Origin: Branchiostoma lanceolatum
Lineage: Eukaryota; Chordata; Leptocardii; Amphioxiformes; Branchiostomatidae
DNA length: 64,000 bases
Direction: 5' to 3'
Assembly: GCF_035083965.1 (NCBI RefSeq)
Contig: NC_089722.1
Coordinates: 40,099,958-40,163,957, forward strand
The notes under the pieces are model-generated. The model saw only the letters and a program-made list of their open reading frames with translations. It had not been told where the DNA came from and searched no databases. Below, piece after piece: positions 22,940 through 36,154 of this stretch. The position numbers and the translations under genes were made by a program. Within the stretch, counting starts at the first letter, position 1. Every line of letters starts with the position of its first letter.

Positions 22940-23100
22940 TGTTATGATATGTTGTGTTTGTCATGTTATTATATGGTATGCTATACTATGCTTTATATAT
23001 ATGTTATGCTATGGTATGTTATGTTATGTTGTGTTATGTTATGATATGTTATGTTATGTTATATACTGTCATATACTGTCATGTCATTTTATGTAATGTT
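22940..23100 (+). repeat. TATGTT-rich degenerate repeat
   Basis: Irregular tandem repeats of tatgt/tatgtta. Similar short stretches occur near 23720-23770. Confidence 0.7.
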
Positions 23101-25068
23101 TGGCAGCCTTGCCTTGATTTTATGAATGGCATTAGAGGGACGCCCTAGGGATACAAGCGTACAGAAAATGGGCCCTAGGCAACAAGCCTTCTTATCCATA
23201 ATGTGGTACAATTCATGACTTACCAACGTAACTAGAAATGCAACATTTGCGAGCAAATACAGCATATTTTACTTCCTCTAATTTTCCATCCCCGTGGAGG
23301 ATGGACTGTTCTATGTCATTCTTTTGCTGCAATAGGCTAACACAAAGTTACTACTGTCCAAACAAGGGGTATCCCAGTACCACTTAAATCCAAAATAGCT
23401 CTTAACCTATTTGCCCAATTTATTTCGGGGCAAAATCTCAGGTCATCTGGCTTAAATAAAGGAAAGTTGAATCCATTTGACCAAATTGAAGAAGAAGAAA
23501 AAGATGAGGAAACATCAGAAAACTTCTAAGTTAGGTTTATATCAAACAGGCAACATGTAGTGAGTTCTTGGGCATGTCACCATGCAGAAACCAACCTTAA
23601 ATTCCCTTACTTCTTAAGAGACACCATATGCATGATAGATTCATCTGTAAAACCAGCAAAGCTTGATGCGCGGATGTCATCCATAAAATCAAGTGTTTTA
23701 CTTATGGTGGGTTCTGTTATGATATGATTTGTCATGTCATATAATGTCATGTCATGTTAGGTGATTTCCGCATATAATGTCATGTTTAAGTAGTAGTATG
23801 TACTTCTGTGGTGTTTTTTTTAATGCTGCGCTATTATGTGCTTATCTGAAATTATGATAGCTATTATTACTACATGAATATAGAGATAAGTTGTTTCATG
23901 TTCTGTCCTGTTATGTTGTTTTATGACAATTGGGGCTAAATGCAGTAAGATCGATGCAAAAGAGTAATAGTGAAACTATGTTTTATTTTATCTCTACCTA
24001 CAGTTTACCTTATGTTAAAACATCATTTTCTCTATGATTCTTCATTCGTTATAAAGTAGTACAGTTTCATTTGTATGTTTTCTTTCTTTACGTGAACTAT
24101 CTACTAGTAGTTATTCCCACTATTCCACAAGCTATACCTCCACCAACTTATAGTATGTGACTTATCAACGTCCACATTTTAAAGACCATTCATGAGTTGC
24201 CATCATTTATTCCATGCAACTGTTAAGTAGCTACTTCAGCTACGAAGGCCGGTATACTATCTGTAAGTCAGTAAAATCACACGATCTAAAGAAGATGGTC
24301 ACAATCATGGACTAAACTTTCATAACACAGCTTTCTTGAGAACGCGTATGTTTGTGGTGTTATCCATGAGCGTTAAATAAACCAAGGTGCAAAGGGTACG
24401 TTTTGTCATGTTCTTTGTTGGATTGCAGGATGAGATATTATATTCTCATCAAATTTACATGCATATAGCTATCAAATCATGTAAGTAAGGGAGAAAGCTG
24501 TTGTCTGTATGCAAATGTGAATCCAATGTCGTGGCGGTCAAGCACAGAACCATGCCGGAACTTTCTGTACTCACATAACAAAACACGAACCATATTTTCA
24601 GACGGAATGCACAGTGTAGTATTCTCTATCCATTTGTAACCAGCATGTTGAAAACACGAGATGTCAAAACCAGAAGTTCCGCTGCAGTACCGTAGAAAGT
24701 CGCTAGGGGGGGGTGGGGATTTTTTGTATAAGCTTGCACGCCCCTCCCATTCTTCCACCCAATACAGGTTGTAGATACGTAGAAATGTAGATCTACTAGC
24801 CTGTGTAAAGTCACCAAGCGCTGACCTTTCTTCTGAGAGCTTCTAGGTAGTCCATTCCCGTCTAGATCTGTAGCAGCGTCTTCGGCGCAATTCTGAAGAG
24901 TTTTGAGGGGATGAAAATCTAAATCTGAATCCCCCGGCCATTTTGAATGTGCCGCGCAATGACGTGTCAAAGGTCAAGTCGATGTTTATGTAATAACCCG
25001 GATAGTGCTATTCTGTCACCTAAAACAGACACTATAACAACAATGGCAGCCATTAGGAGGATATATAC
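23101..25068. other. Intergenic spacer, no gene supported
   Basis: AT-rich spacer between the two channel genes. A minus-strand open stretch at 24626-24970 is weakly protein-like (for example DSDLDFHPLKTLQNCAED) but has no ATG in that frame and no recognisable domain. Nothing else was found. Confidence 0.45.
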
Positions 25069-25175
25069 TAGCCTGACGAATCGCGCTCCTAGTGGCCAGC
25101 CGGTCCTGTAACCGCCATCCCCCTAGGCTGGGGGGTCAGTAACCTCCGGCCGAGAGCTTGTGTACATACAGGCTA
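25069..25175. mobile_element. MITE, TAGCCTG-ended family
   Basis: Starts TAGCCTG and ends CAGGCTA, with a GC-rich core, flanked by atatatac and catatata. Same end sequence as the element at 404-654. Confidence 0.5.
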
Positions 25176-26379
25176 CATATATACAATATGCCTAGCTTTT
25201 CGAGTTATGGTTTTCACACGTGAAGTTCAGAACACAGACACACAAACGATACCTAAAAAAGTTCCACATTCTTGGCGACGGTATAATTCTAGTATGGCTA
25301 GTATGTTATCACCTAAGTATCATTCAAACTATACAAAGAGGTTTCACTGCCAAACTAGATAAAACAGTCGATGCATAATCAGAATACAAAGTGATTTTAC
25401 TTTGTTATCAACCTCCTTGGTGTGATGTCATGAGCACTTTTAAGCTCCATCTTGCAAGACTGGTAAGTACTTCAGGGGACCGCCGTATGTTCCCACGCCC
25501 CTATTATATGTATTATGGTTTGGTTCAGGGTACCGTAAGCGTTCTGTGCAATAGAACTTTTTGCCCCATGACGAACTTTTTGTTTGTTATGCGCTGATGC
25601 TATTTCCTGGGTCGCTACTTTTCACTACCACCATTCAAGGTATGCAACTTGAGGGGATGGTGATAATCTACACACAATCTATGAACGAAACCTTGTAATG
25701 AATATTAGCGCTGGAAAAAAAAACCCACAGTGCTTTGATGTCTATACTGGTGAAAATTTAGTAGCGACGAAATGTAGTGGATGCGACCTGAAACGTCTGG
25801 TCGTTTCCAAAATCGATCCAGTTTCTTGTGTAACAGGATAGAACACTGTATTCCTTGCATCGCCATTTTCTACGTTTAAATAGAATGAGCTTAAGTTAAA
25901 AACTTTCGTGAATTAAGAATTCTTAATATGGATTTCGAAAAAGATTAAATCACACCAGCCCCCTCCCTCCTTATTGTCATATGCAACCCAGTCCGTTTCC
26001 GCCAGCCAGTTCCTGTTCAAAAGGTCAGGTTCCCAGAGACTTCACAACATGGGGAGGGGGGCTTCAACAACAAAACATGTGTCTTCAATTGCATATTACA
26101 GATTATAACCTTGTTATATTCTGCAATGATAAAAAAACTATGTCAATTGATCTAGTAGAAGGCAAGCTGCAAGTCGTCAAGAAGAACATTCGTTCAACAA
26201 AACAACAACAACAGGACAACTTTTGGCAGCCATTCAATCCCACTTTGACCCCCCTCCCATATATGACATAACCATACAATGGCGCTAATTGTCCCAGAGT
26301 AACCTGACTGGGACAGAGCCTAAGGGTGTACGTCACACGACTAAAATAGGTTCCAATGCCATCTGGGTGACCCGACAAT

Positions 26380-26649
26380 TCTCTTATTGGTTAGATGTCG
26401 AGGAATCGCCTATGGGCAATGAATCATGGAAAAGTACTGCTCAAACTACACTCCTGCATAACAAAAGACAACCCTTATCATATTTTGAATATTGACAGAG
26501 AGGTTGACCCCTTAAGACGCCCCATTGGTTAACGATGATCTACACAACAGAAAACTACCAGATATGGGCGTGTTCACCGCGAGAAGGAACTGTTCCTTGT
26601 GGCTTTATCTTTCCCGAGTGCACCAGTTGAAGACACGGACACAGAGAGG
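26380..26649 (+). promoter_or_regulatory. Candidate promoter and 5' UTR exon of nicotinic receptor gene
   Basis: Two ATTGGTTA motifs (inverted CCAAT boxes) occur near 26386 and 26524. A possible non-coding exon ends at about 26647-26649 in a strong donor (cagagaggtaaga). A matching acceptor (ttactgcag) at 27111 begins the exon carrying the start codon. The exon's 5' end is not visible. Confidence 0.4.
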
Positions 26650-27170
26650 TAAGATGTGAGCCTGTTGGCTACAACCATTTGTCTTCTGAATTACTATTCG
26701 TTTACCACTTGTTTTCTTTAAATTCAAATTGATTTGAATCGATTTACCAGGTGTGTCCTTTTTGTGTTGCTGGTGTATCATGTACATGTTATTTTGTGTT
26801 ACCTATTACTGCTATTACTATGATTTATTTCTGATTATTACTATTTATAACTGTACCTCTACCAACACTCCTTTGTCAAGTTTATGTATTCAATTGGTTT
26901 CCTTTAAGTCCGTATGGCCTTGATGATTTTATTGAGTCGCGGGACACGAAAATGAAATAATCATTCATTCATTCATTCGTATGCTTTAGATTCTGTTTTT
27001 GATTGAGTTGTAGTTTTGCACGGCAGACAATCCCGGACATGATCCCCCGTTTCAATGACATGTCTAAGATTGTATATCTTGTTACAACTGAACAACTTTT
27101 TGTTACTGCAGATACTGGTCCCCTTCCCAGCCCAGCGTTTCAAGATTCACGATCAAGAAACTGAGGAAAT

Positions 27171-30100
27171 ATGAAGACCTGGAAAAGCGTACCGTTTATC
27201 CTTGCCGCCATGTTACAAGGTGAGTCCAACTTTCATGTTGCCAACATTAGTGAACGAAGAGAGCACAGAAAGAAGAAGGGTCTTACCACACAGGAAAGGG
27301 TATAACGTATATTTCGAGACTGAATCATTTAACGTCAACGTTCCATCTAGAGATTTCAAATCATTGCAGTCATTTTCTTGTAAAACAGATACGTGTAGAA
27401 GGCTTTACAGTTTGTGGCTTTTATGCCACTAGCATGTCAGTTATGCCACTCCCTTCGTGGTACCATCCCCCACGATGAATGTGACCGCGCTAATAAGACA
27501 AAACATACATGTAACGTTACTTGTGTCCGGCTTATTCACAATATACAAATAGAACGCAGATTAATATTTAAAAGCAGTTACACCGTAAATTGTATAGCCG
27601 TAAGGAGGTTCACTGAACTTAAGAGAATGGGGCGCGAAAAAAATGTCTTTGTCTGTCGCGGCAAATATAGCCAAGGGTGATTTTCAATCACACATAATGT
27701 TGGTGTTCACTTCAATATTGTTTGATATACAGTCGACTAAGTCAACATCAAGGACATAGAACCCATGTTTTTATTCAATAACTTTCTCATCACAACATTT
27801 TTCAATGTGACAGTAATGAAATGGTAAGAAGCCTGATGTGAATAGTATTACTTCCAAATCATTAGCCTCAAAAATGTCTGAACATAAAACAAGTTAAAAC
27901 AGTCTTGTTCCTCAATGACGTGCTAACTTTGTAACACTTCCTATGCCGTTACACAGTTATCACACACAGTAAGTCAATAGAACAAGGATATAGAACCCGT
28001 GTTTTTATCGATCAATCCCTCAGCACAGCACTTTTCAATGTGACAGTTATGAAATGGCAAGACGCCTGGTGTGAATAGCATTACTTCCAATTCATTAGGC
28101 CGTATTTTTCAACACCACAAATTTCTTAACATGAAACAGCTTATAACAATCTTGTTCCTCTTGTGCTAACTCTGTCCCAATGTCTATACCGTAACACAGT
28201 TAGCACAAATCTAGTCGTCTTTATCAAACCTTATAGATTGTGTTTTCTGCACCGTGCGAAAACATAACTTATGTCGTAGGTCGAAGGGCAAGAGCTTGTT
28301 GTACAGTCTGTCTAAACCTGTTTGCCAACACACCCTGTTGCGTCGGTAATGTCAGTATCTTGGGGCTTTGTTTACGAAGGTACATATATAAAGGGCAATG
28401 AGAAATGGCTTTATCAAGTGTCGCTTTTCTCAATGTCTGGGATTTACTAGTCGACCCCGCCGGAGTCAACTTGAAGTCGACTCCGCTTTCAGTGAGTCGA
28501 CTCAGCGATGTGTAAACATGGATTTAGGCTACTCAAGTAACCCTCTCATGGACTTCATCTTAGTAACTTCGAAACGTGACTCTAGTCACTCAGCGGGGGG
28601 GGGGGGGGGTCTTTGGTCTTTGCCTGGTACACTCGCTGCGATCGCGACCTACATTGGATTTTGTAACCCTTGATTTCAAAATCGGAACACCATGCAACAT
28701 AACAAACAAATCACACATATCGGAAAGAGATTCATCATGTATGTAAGAAATTCGTCGAGTACTCTGTCAAATCGCTCGGTCGCAGCGAGGTCGCAGCCCC
28801 AATGGGATGTGATGACTTACATCATAAAATGTTGATTAAGTTTAAGCAGATTTTTTAGAATTTGTTTATAACTAACAAGTACTCTTAATGCATTATAATG
28901 TATTCCATGATATAAGTTTTTCATTAATTTTGACCGCATAAGATCTTAGACTAGACTCCCTCTCCATACATATTTGTACTAACGATAGCCTGAATACTTC
29001 TTTTAAAGTCACATCGGGCAGCGAAGTACAGTCCTCCGAGGAAGAGCTGCTCATGACTCTTCTAGAGGGGTACAACACCGACCGTCGGCCCGTCAAGAAC
29101 GTATCAGACGCCGTCAACGTCACCATTGACGTCGCCGTTGCGGAGTATCTACACCTGGTATGCCCATATTAATCTATTTTTAGAATAAAAAAAAGTATTT
29201 TCTCGCGGGACCATAATGACACCAACATATAGTCGCGAACCGAGCTATTTGCATTTCAGCGAATCATACCTTTCGGAAATCTACAGATATTCTAAACATC
29301 TCTAATGCTGTAAATACATTTAAGTTCGCGCGGTTTTTATTTCGCGCTAAGGCGAAAATGGAGTGTTCGTGGTGGTTTGAAGTTCGCGGCAGCGCTATAG
29401 TCGCATACTGCTATAGTATTGGACAAAAATGTTCGCGGTGGTTTTAAGTTCGCGGTGAAACATTTGTGCAGTTACAGTAACTTCTACTATGTCCTGAAAT
29501 TATTCGCGGATGTTCTACTAAGTCCGTATAACTCGCAGAAGTGGATATCACAAGAATACGTGAGTATAGTTTACCGACGGTCCATAGGAATGCAAATCAA
29601 GCTTAGGACATAAAGTCTCAAAAATGCCTAATAACGGCTTTCTTGATATGGAAAGTGAAACACTCTATCCGCCATTCAAAGACATCGAGAATGGTTTTGA
29701 ACTATTGTTCACACTTAAAAGTACAATTGATTGTTAACCTTGTTGCATATCAAAAGGAATATAAGAAATTACAGCTTAAAAAATCTAAAAGAATATTTCG
29801 AGTTATTCATTGTTGTTTCTTTCTTAATAAACAGGACGACAGGAACCATATGCTCACAGTCAACCTTTGGATGAGAATGGTATGTAAACAGTTTCCTTTA
29901 AAAATCTTTTCTGTACACCAGACATAATATTTGTTCATCGCTTCAGCATCTTTATCTATTTTGTTCTGCAGTACGATGATGCATTTTGTACTATATCAGA
30001 AACTTATCAATTTTTTTCCAGTTTTGGACGGACCAGTTTTTAACGTGGGATCCGTCTGAATTCAATGGAGTGAAGTCACTGCGAATCCAGGGCAGTAAAA

Positions 30101-33100
30101 TCTGGAGACCTGACATTGTCCTGTTTAACAGGTACGAAGACCTTTGACCTTTGTGACGTCAGATTCCGAGTCGGAGAAATGGCGTCTGGAGCAATTCCTA
30201 TGATGCAGATGTGGCCGACTCGGAATCTGACGTCACAAAGGTCAAAGGTCGTTGGACATCGCCGGTATTACATCAGCACACCGCGAATTTCAAATATTGT
30301 AAAAACGCTAATCTATGATGGACTCATGTAAAAGAAGTCAGAACTGGTCTTAGTGGTATATTTAACATACTGCAGTATGCTTTACGAAATTAAGGTTAGC
30401 CTGCCTTTAAACCCTGTAACATTGTACGAGTGTGACTACAACCATGTAATATACCTGTCACACGTCTTTTAGCCTTTATGCAAAGGCCGCGTAAAGAAGC
30501 ATATAATAAAGAGCAGGTGATAAATAGTATGGTCATGCCATACCCATAGCTTTTCTTATGTAGATATATGTATATACGTTGATGAAGGTTAGACACTGGC
30601 GAGCAGGCGCGGAGGCGAGCAGCAGCGGATTTCGAGAGCTCCGAGAATCTCCCGAATTTTCACGTATTTTGTACTTATTAACCTTAGTTTTATTTTCAGT
30701 TTGGAGCATAGGTCGTATTTGAACATATCTAGGACCTGTAAAGCCGGTGAATAGTGAAATTGTCAGTATTTAAATCAAATTTTGGACTGGTTTGAAACCA
30801 ACGCGTACAGAGTGGGAGGGCGGTGAGTACAGAGTGGGAAGAGAACCTTACCGATTCCATTGTACATTTATGTATGTAGATATTTGGGACGACCTATGAT
30901 TGCATAGTTTACTTGGTAACTTGGAAGACGTATATGTTTTGTTTTGATCTATTTTGTCACCTTGCAGTACGCTAAATTCTGTGAAACGTGAAAGAGTTTG
31001 AACATCGTGTCCCGACTGATTTGCATGTGAATACGTAAAGAGTGGGAGGGCATGCATGCCGATTTGGACCCGAACTTACTTTGATAGCTTTCTTTAGGGA
31101 GTCGAATTGCAAATATACAGCAGCTGGGACAAATACTTGTTGTTTGGTACGTATTATTGTTGTGGAATTGGCACGGTTTATTAGCGTCGGTCTCGACCGG
31201 CGATAGACAGACAAATTACTGGTGTGTAACCGCATAATTTACAGGTTTGCGTTTGCAAAACCTGTATTGAATTCACTAACAACCTCGACTGATCACCTTA
31301 CATTTGTAACACTGTAACACTTGTAGTAATTCTGTGTAAGAAACAAAGCGGTGACTGGGTCCCGCTGGATAAAGGAAAGCGGTGATTGGATCCCGCTGGA
31401 TATTAACAGGAGCGGTGACTGGGAGCCCGCTGGTTAAGAACAGGAGCAGTGACTGGGTCCTGCTGGTTACTGAAAGGGCGGTGACTGGGTCCCGCTGGAT
31501 AAAGGAAAGTGGTGATTGGATCCCGCTGGATATTAACAGGAGCAGTGACTGGGTCCTGCTGGTTACTAAAAGAGCGGTGACTGGGTCCCGCAGGATAAAG
31601 GAAAGCGGTGATTGGATCCCGCTGGTTATTAACACAATAACAGGAGCGGTGACTGGGAGCCCGCTGGTTAAAACAGGAGCAGTGACTGGGTCCTGCTGGT
31701 TACTAACAGGAGCGGCGATTGGATCCCGCTGGTTAAGAACAGGAGCGGTGACTGGGAGCCCGCTGGTTACTAGCAGGAAAGTGGTGACCGGGTCCCGCTG
31801 CGTAGTAACAAAATGGAACTCCACTACACATGCATATTACTGGCCCTTTGCCTAATGTTTAGCAAAGCCAAACCAGGATCTCAGCCAAACACTAAACAGG
31901 AGATAAATGAAGTACATGTGACAAGTACTTTCAGAACTGACTGTACCTCAGACTGGGCCACGTTTGCTTTTATGATTAAACACAGTGGGATAAATGGGAC
32001 TTATTTCAGCCGCAATAAGTTACTGATGCACAATGATAGTACAAAATTGTCGCAGATAATGATCATACTGCTTCTAAGTGGGGATGTTGAGGTGAATCCA
32101 GGGCCCAGACCACCAAAATGCCCCTGTGGGAACTGCAACAAGGCTGTTCAGAATACCCATGCGGCTATTTGCTGTGATGAATGTAATAGATGGTATCATA
32201 AAGACTGCATTGGGCTATGTTCTCAGGTATACACAGTATTAGAAACGCACAGATCATACTCATGGATATGCTGTGACTGCGGTGTACCCAACTTTGCATC
32301 AGCCATGTTCGACATCACCGATGATAGTTTCCATTCCGTAAATTCATTTGATACACTGAGCTCTAGCTCAAGTTTGTCAGAGGACACCCCAATGGCCACA
32401 TCCACTCCACTTAGATCAAATCAGGGCAATACTAGTACCCACATGAGAGATCATGGTTACAAAGAAAAAAGGACAAGGAACAAATGTAAACTTCTGCTGG
32501 TAAACTGCCAGAGTGTTCGAAACAAAACAGCTGAACTGGCGACTGTCATTGACACTTACAAACCAGACATAGTAGCAGGCACAGAGTCATGGCTCAATCG
32601 AGACATAGCAAGCAGTGAAATATTCCCTGACAACTACATAGCACACCGCAAAGACAGGCAAAACGGCCCTGGAGGTGGTGTATTCCAGACCAACAGGGAT
32701 GATTTGATTGTCACTCACAGACCTGATCTAGACACAGATTGTGAGATTCTTTGGACACAAACTCAACTTGCAGGAAGGAAACCGCTAATGATTGGTACAT
32801 ACTACAGACCTCCATCTGACCAGGGCAATAGTCTAGATGAACTTGATAGGTCTATAGATAAAATGGGAGCCAAGATTAACTCTGACAATGTGATCATCCT
32901 CGGAGATTTCAACACTCCTGGTATAAATTGGGATACCAGCGTAACAGATAACACTAAGAACCACACTGGGCAGGCAGAGAAGCTACTGCATTTAGTGGAT
33001 AACCATGGGTTATTCCAAACAGTTCAAGAACCAACTAGAAATGGTAATCTCTTGGACCTCGTTTTAGTTAATAACCCCAACATAATTGACAAAACCACAG

Positions 33101-35445
33101 TAGTCCCAGGAATAAGTGACCACGACATGGTCCTGGTGGACGTTAACCTGGCACCCAAACAGAACAGGAAACCAAAGAGAAAAGTGTACATTCGTACGAA
33201 AGCTGATGAACCGGCTATCAAGGAAGATCTTACAGACTATGCAGAGAACTTTGACAAAAAATGCAAGGACATGTCTGTGACACAGAAGTGGACAGACTTC
33301 AAAGACAAAATGAAACACACAATGAATAAGCATGTACCTAGTAAAATAACATCAAGCAGATTTAACCTGCCCTGGTTCAATAGAAACTTAAGAAGGCATT
33401 GTCGCAAGAAGCAACGCCTTTACAACAAAGCTAAGAGAACAGGACAGGAAGAAGACTGGAACAAATACAAGAGAGTTAAAAAGGGGGTCCAAAAGAGCAT
33501 AAAAGTAGCACACTCAAAATATGTGGCAGACATACTGGGGGAAGCTATAACTGACAAACCCAAAACATTCTGGTCGTACATAAAAGGATTAAGGAGAGAC
33601 CTTGTCGGAGTAGCCCCACTAAAGGTGGGAAATACCATTATCAGTGACAGCGAGAAAAAAGCAGAAGCACTCAGCTCACAGTTTAAAAGTGTATTCACAG
33701 AAGAAGACACCTCAGATATGCCGTCACTTGGACAGCCATGTACCCATCCCATGGAGCATATTAAGATTTCCACTGATGGTGTCGAAAAAATGCTTCATGG
33801 TCTCAATCCCTCTAAAGCATCCGGACCAGACCAAATACCACCTTGGTTCCTCAAAATGACGGCTAGTGAAATTGCACCTGTGTTGACCAATATTTTCCAA
33901 CATTCCTTAGACACAGGAGAAATCCCCAAAGACTGGAGAGATGCAAACATATGCGCCATTTTTAAAAAGGGAGATAGAGCGGTCCCAAGTAACTACAGAC
34001 CTGTTTCACTGACCTGTATATGCAGCAAATTGCTTGAACACATTATTCACAGCCATGTCATGAAGCACCTTGAGAGTCACAGTATATTGACGGATTATCA
34101 GCATGGATTCAGAGCCAAGCGATCAACAGAAACACAGCTGATACTAACAGCTCACGACATAGCTGGTGCACTGAACAATAAACGACAGGTGGACTTAGCA
34201 ATACTCGACTTCACCAAAGCCTTTGACAAAGTCCCCCATAACAGACTTATTTCAAAACTGGAGTACTATGGAATTCAAGGTACTACACTGAATTGGCTGA
34301 AGGCTTTCCTGACCAACAGGGAGCAGACGGTAGTGGTAGAAGGGAAGGCCTCAGCCCCGGTTAGAGTAGCGTCGGGAGTTCCACAAGGAACCGTCCTGGG
34401 ACCATTGCTCTTCCTTTTGTACATAAACGATTTGCCAGATCAGCTTGATTCAAATGTGAGGTTATTCGCCGATGACTGTCTGTTATATGTAGAACTGTCC
34501 ACACATAATGATTCACAACTTCTGCAAAAAGATCTGAACGCACTCGAGGAATGGCAAAGCAAATGGCTCATGCAGTTTAATCCCGAAAAATGCTACATTA
34601 TGCACATAACAAGCAAAAGGACCCCACATGTAACTAGCTACCAGTTTTGTGGTAAGACTTTAGCAACAACAAAAAAACACCCATACCTGGGTGTTACATT
34701 AACAACCGACCTAAAGTGGGGTGCCCATGTCAACAACATAACAAACAAGGCTAAACAGACGTTAGGAGTGATCAAACGGAATTTGTGGGCATGCCCATTG
34801 AAGGTAAAATCACTTGCGTACACATCACTCGTAAGACCAAACTTAGAATACGCAGCAACAGTATGGGATCCATATACTAAGAAAGACAAAGAAAAATTGG
34901 AGAGGGTACAGAACCAAGCAGCCAGATTCTGCACGAACAACTACGTCAGGGGTGCTAGTGTCACCAAAATGAAAACAGATCTGCAGTGGATGTCACTCGA
35001 GGAGAGAAGGAAAATGTCCAGACTATGCATGATGTACAAAATGACTAATAAATTGGTGGACGTACCAACTAATAAGTATCTAATACCAGCTCAGAAAAGG
35101 ACAAGAAATAGCCATGCCTTTAAGTATCAGACTTTTCAACCTAGGATTGATGTGTTTAAAAATTCGTATTTTCCTAGAACGATCGTAGAGTGGAACTCGT
35201 TACAACCAAGTACAGTGGAAGCATCCTCATTAGATAGCTTTAAACAATGCATGCAGTTAGATATGCGAAGGTTAGACGTGACAGGTCGTTCGGTGTAATA
35301 TAACCAGCTGCTGCCGCGCCGCGTGCCTGCGAAGCTGGTGTGTTACGCCGAATGGCGGTTATACCGGCTATATAGATACAGATACAGATACAGACACCCA
35401 GGTAATAAGATACGCCAGATATATATGTATGTATACACACAAACA

Positions 35446-35512
<67 letters not shown>

Positions 35513-35910
35513 GCATATACATTGCATTAACCGCTTCTTAAAATTCTTCCGCAGTGTCTTTGAGGAAGGGTTCGGGGAGACCCCAGACTTCAGAGCGACC
35601 ATCCTGCCGGACGGCTCAGTGACCTTCCTGTACCCCTTCACGCACAAGGCCGCCTGCCGGGTCAACATCAACAGCTTCCCGGAAGACAGCCAGGTCTGCC
35701 CGCTCAAGTTCTGCTCCTGGTCGTACGACGGGGTTCAGATGGATCTCGTCAATCGGTGGGTAGATCGTGTGCCATACCTGCTCTACCTTCTCTATCATTT
35801 GCAGATAAACCAACTCGAGAATCTCCGTATACAATATATATATGATGATATCCTTTCCTTATGAATGTACACACACACACACACTCACACACACACACAC
35901 ACACACACAT

Positions 35911-35983
<73 letters not shown>

Positions 35984-36094
35984 TGGATATAGATTAATAG
36001 ATATATAGATATAGATGGATACATAGATATAGATATACTACTTGATATAGATAGAAATATAAACATATAGTATTCGATAGATTCATACATGTAC

Positions 36095-36154
<60 letters not shown>

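Larger units (their letters stand above)
30597..35391 (+). mobile_element. Full-length CR1/L2-like LINE
   Basis: The element carries a ~1.2-kb 5' UTR with an internal tandem array, one intact 1,161-codon ORF and a ~95-base 3' UTR ending in GATACAGATACAG-type repeats. It is flanked by AGACAC on both sides (30591-30596 and 35392-35397), which fits a short target-site duplication. The interrupted site can be read: gttgatgaaggttagacac on the left continues as ccaggtaataagatacgcca on the right, matching an uninterrupted copy of the same dispersed repeat at 17880. Insertion is in intron 4 of the nicotinic receptor gene, same orientation. The intact ORF and 5' UTR suggest a young, possibly competent copy. 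Confidence 0.85.

Noticed and set aside
24626-24970. Minus-strand 114-residue ORF resembling an exon
   Set aside because: No ATG in frame, no domain, no partner exon found; only noted as weakly protein-like.
31276-31824. 182-residue minus-strand repetitive ORF
   Set aside because: Antisense reading of the LINE 5' tandem array; a repeat unit whose length is a multiple of three keeps frames open.
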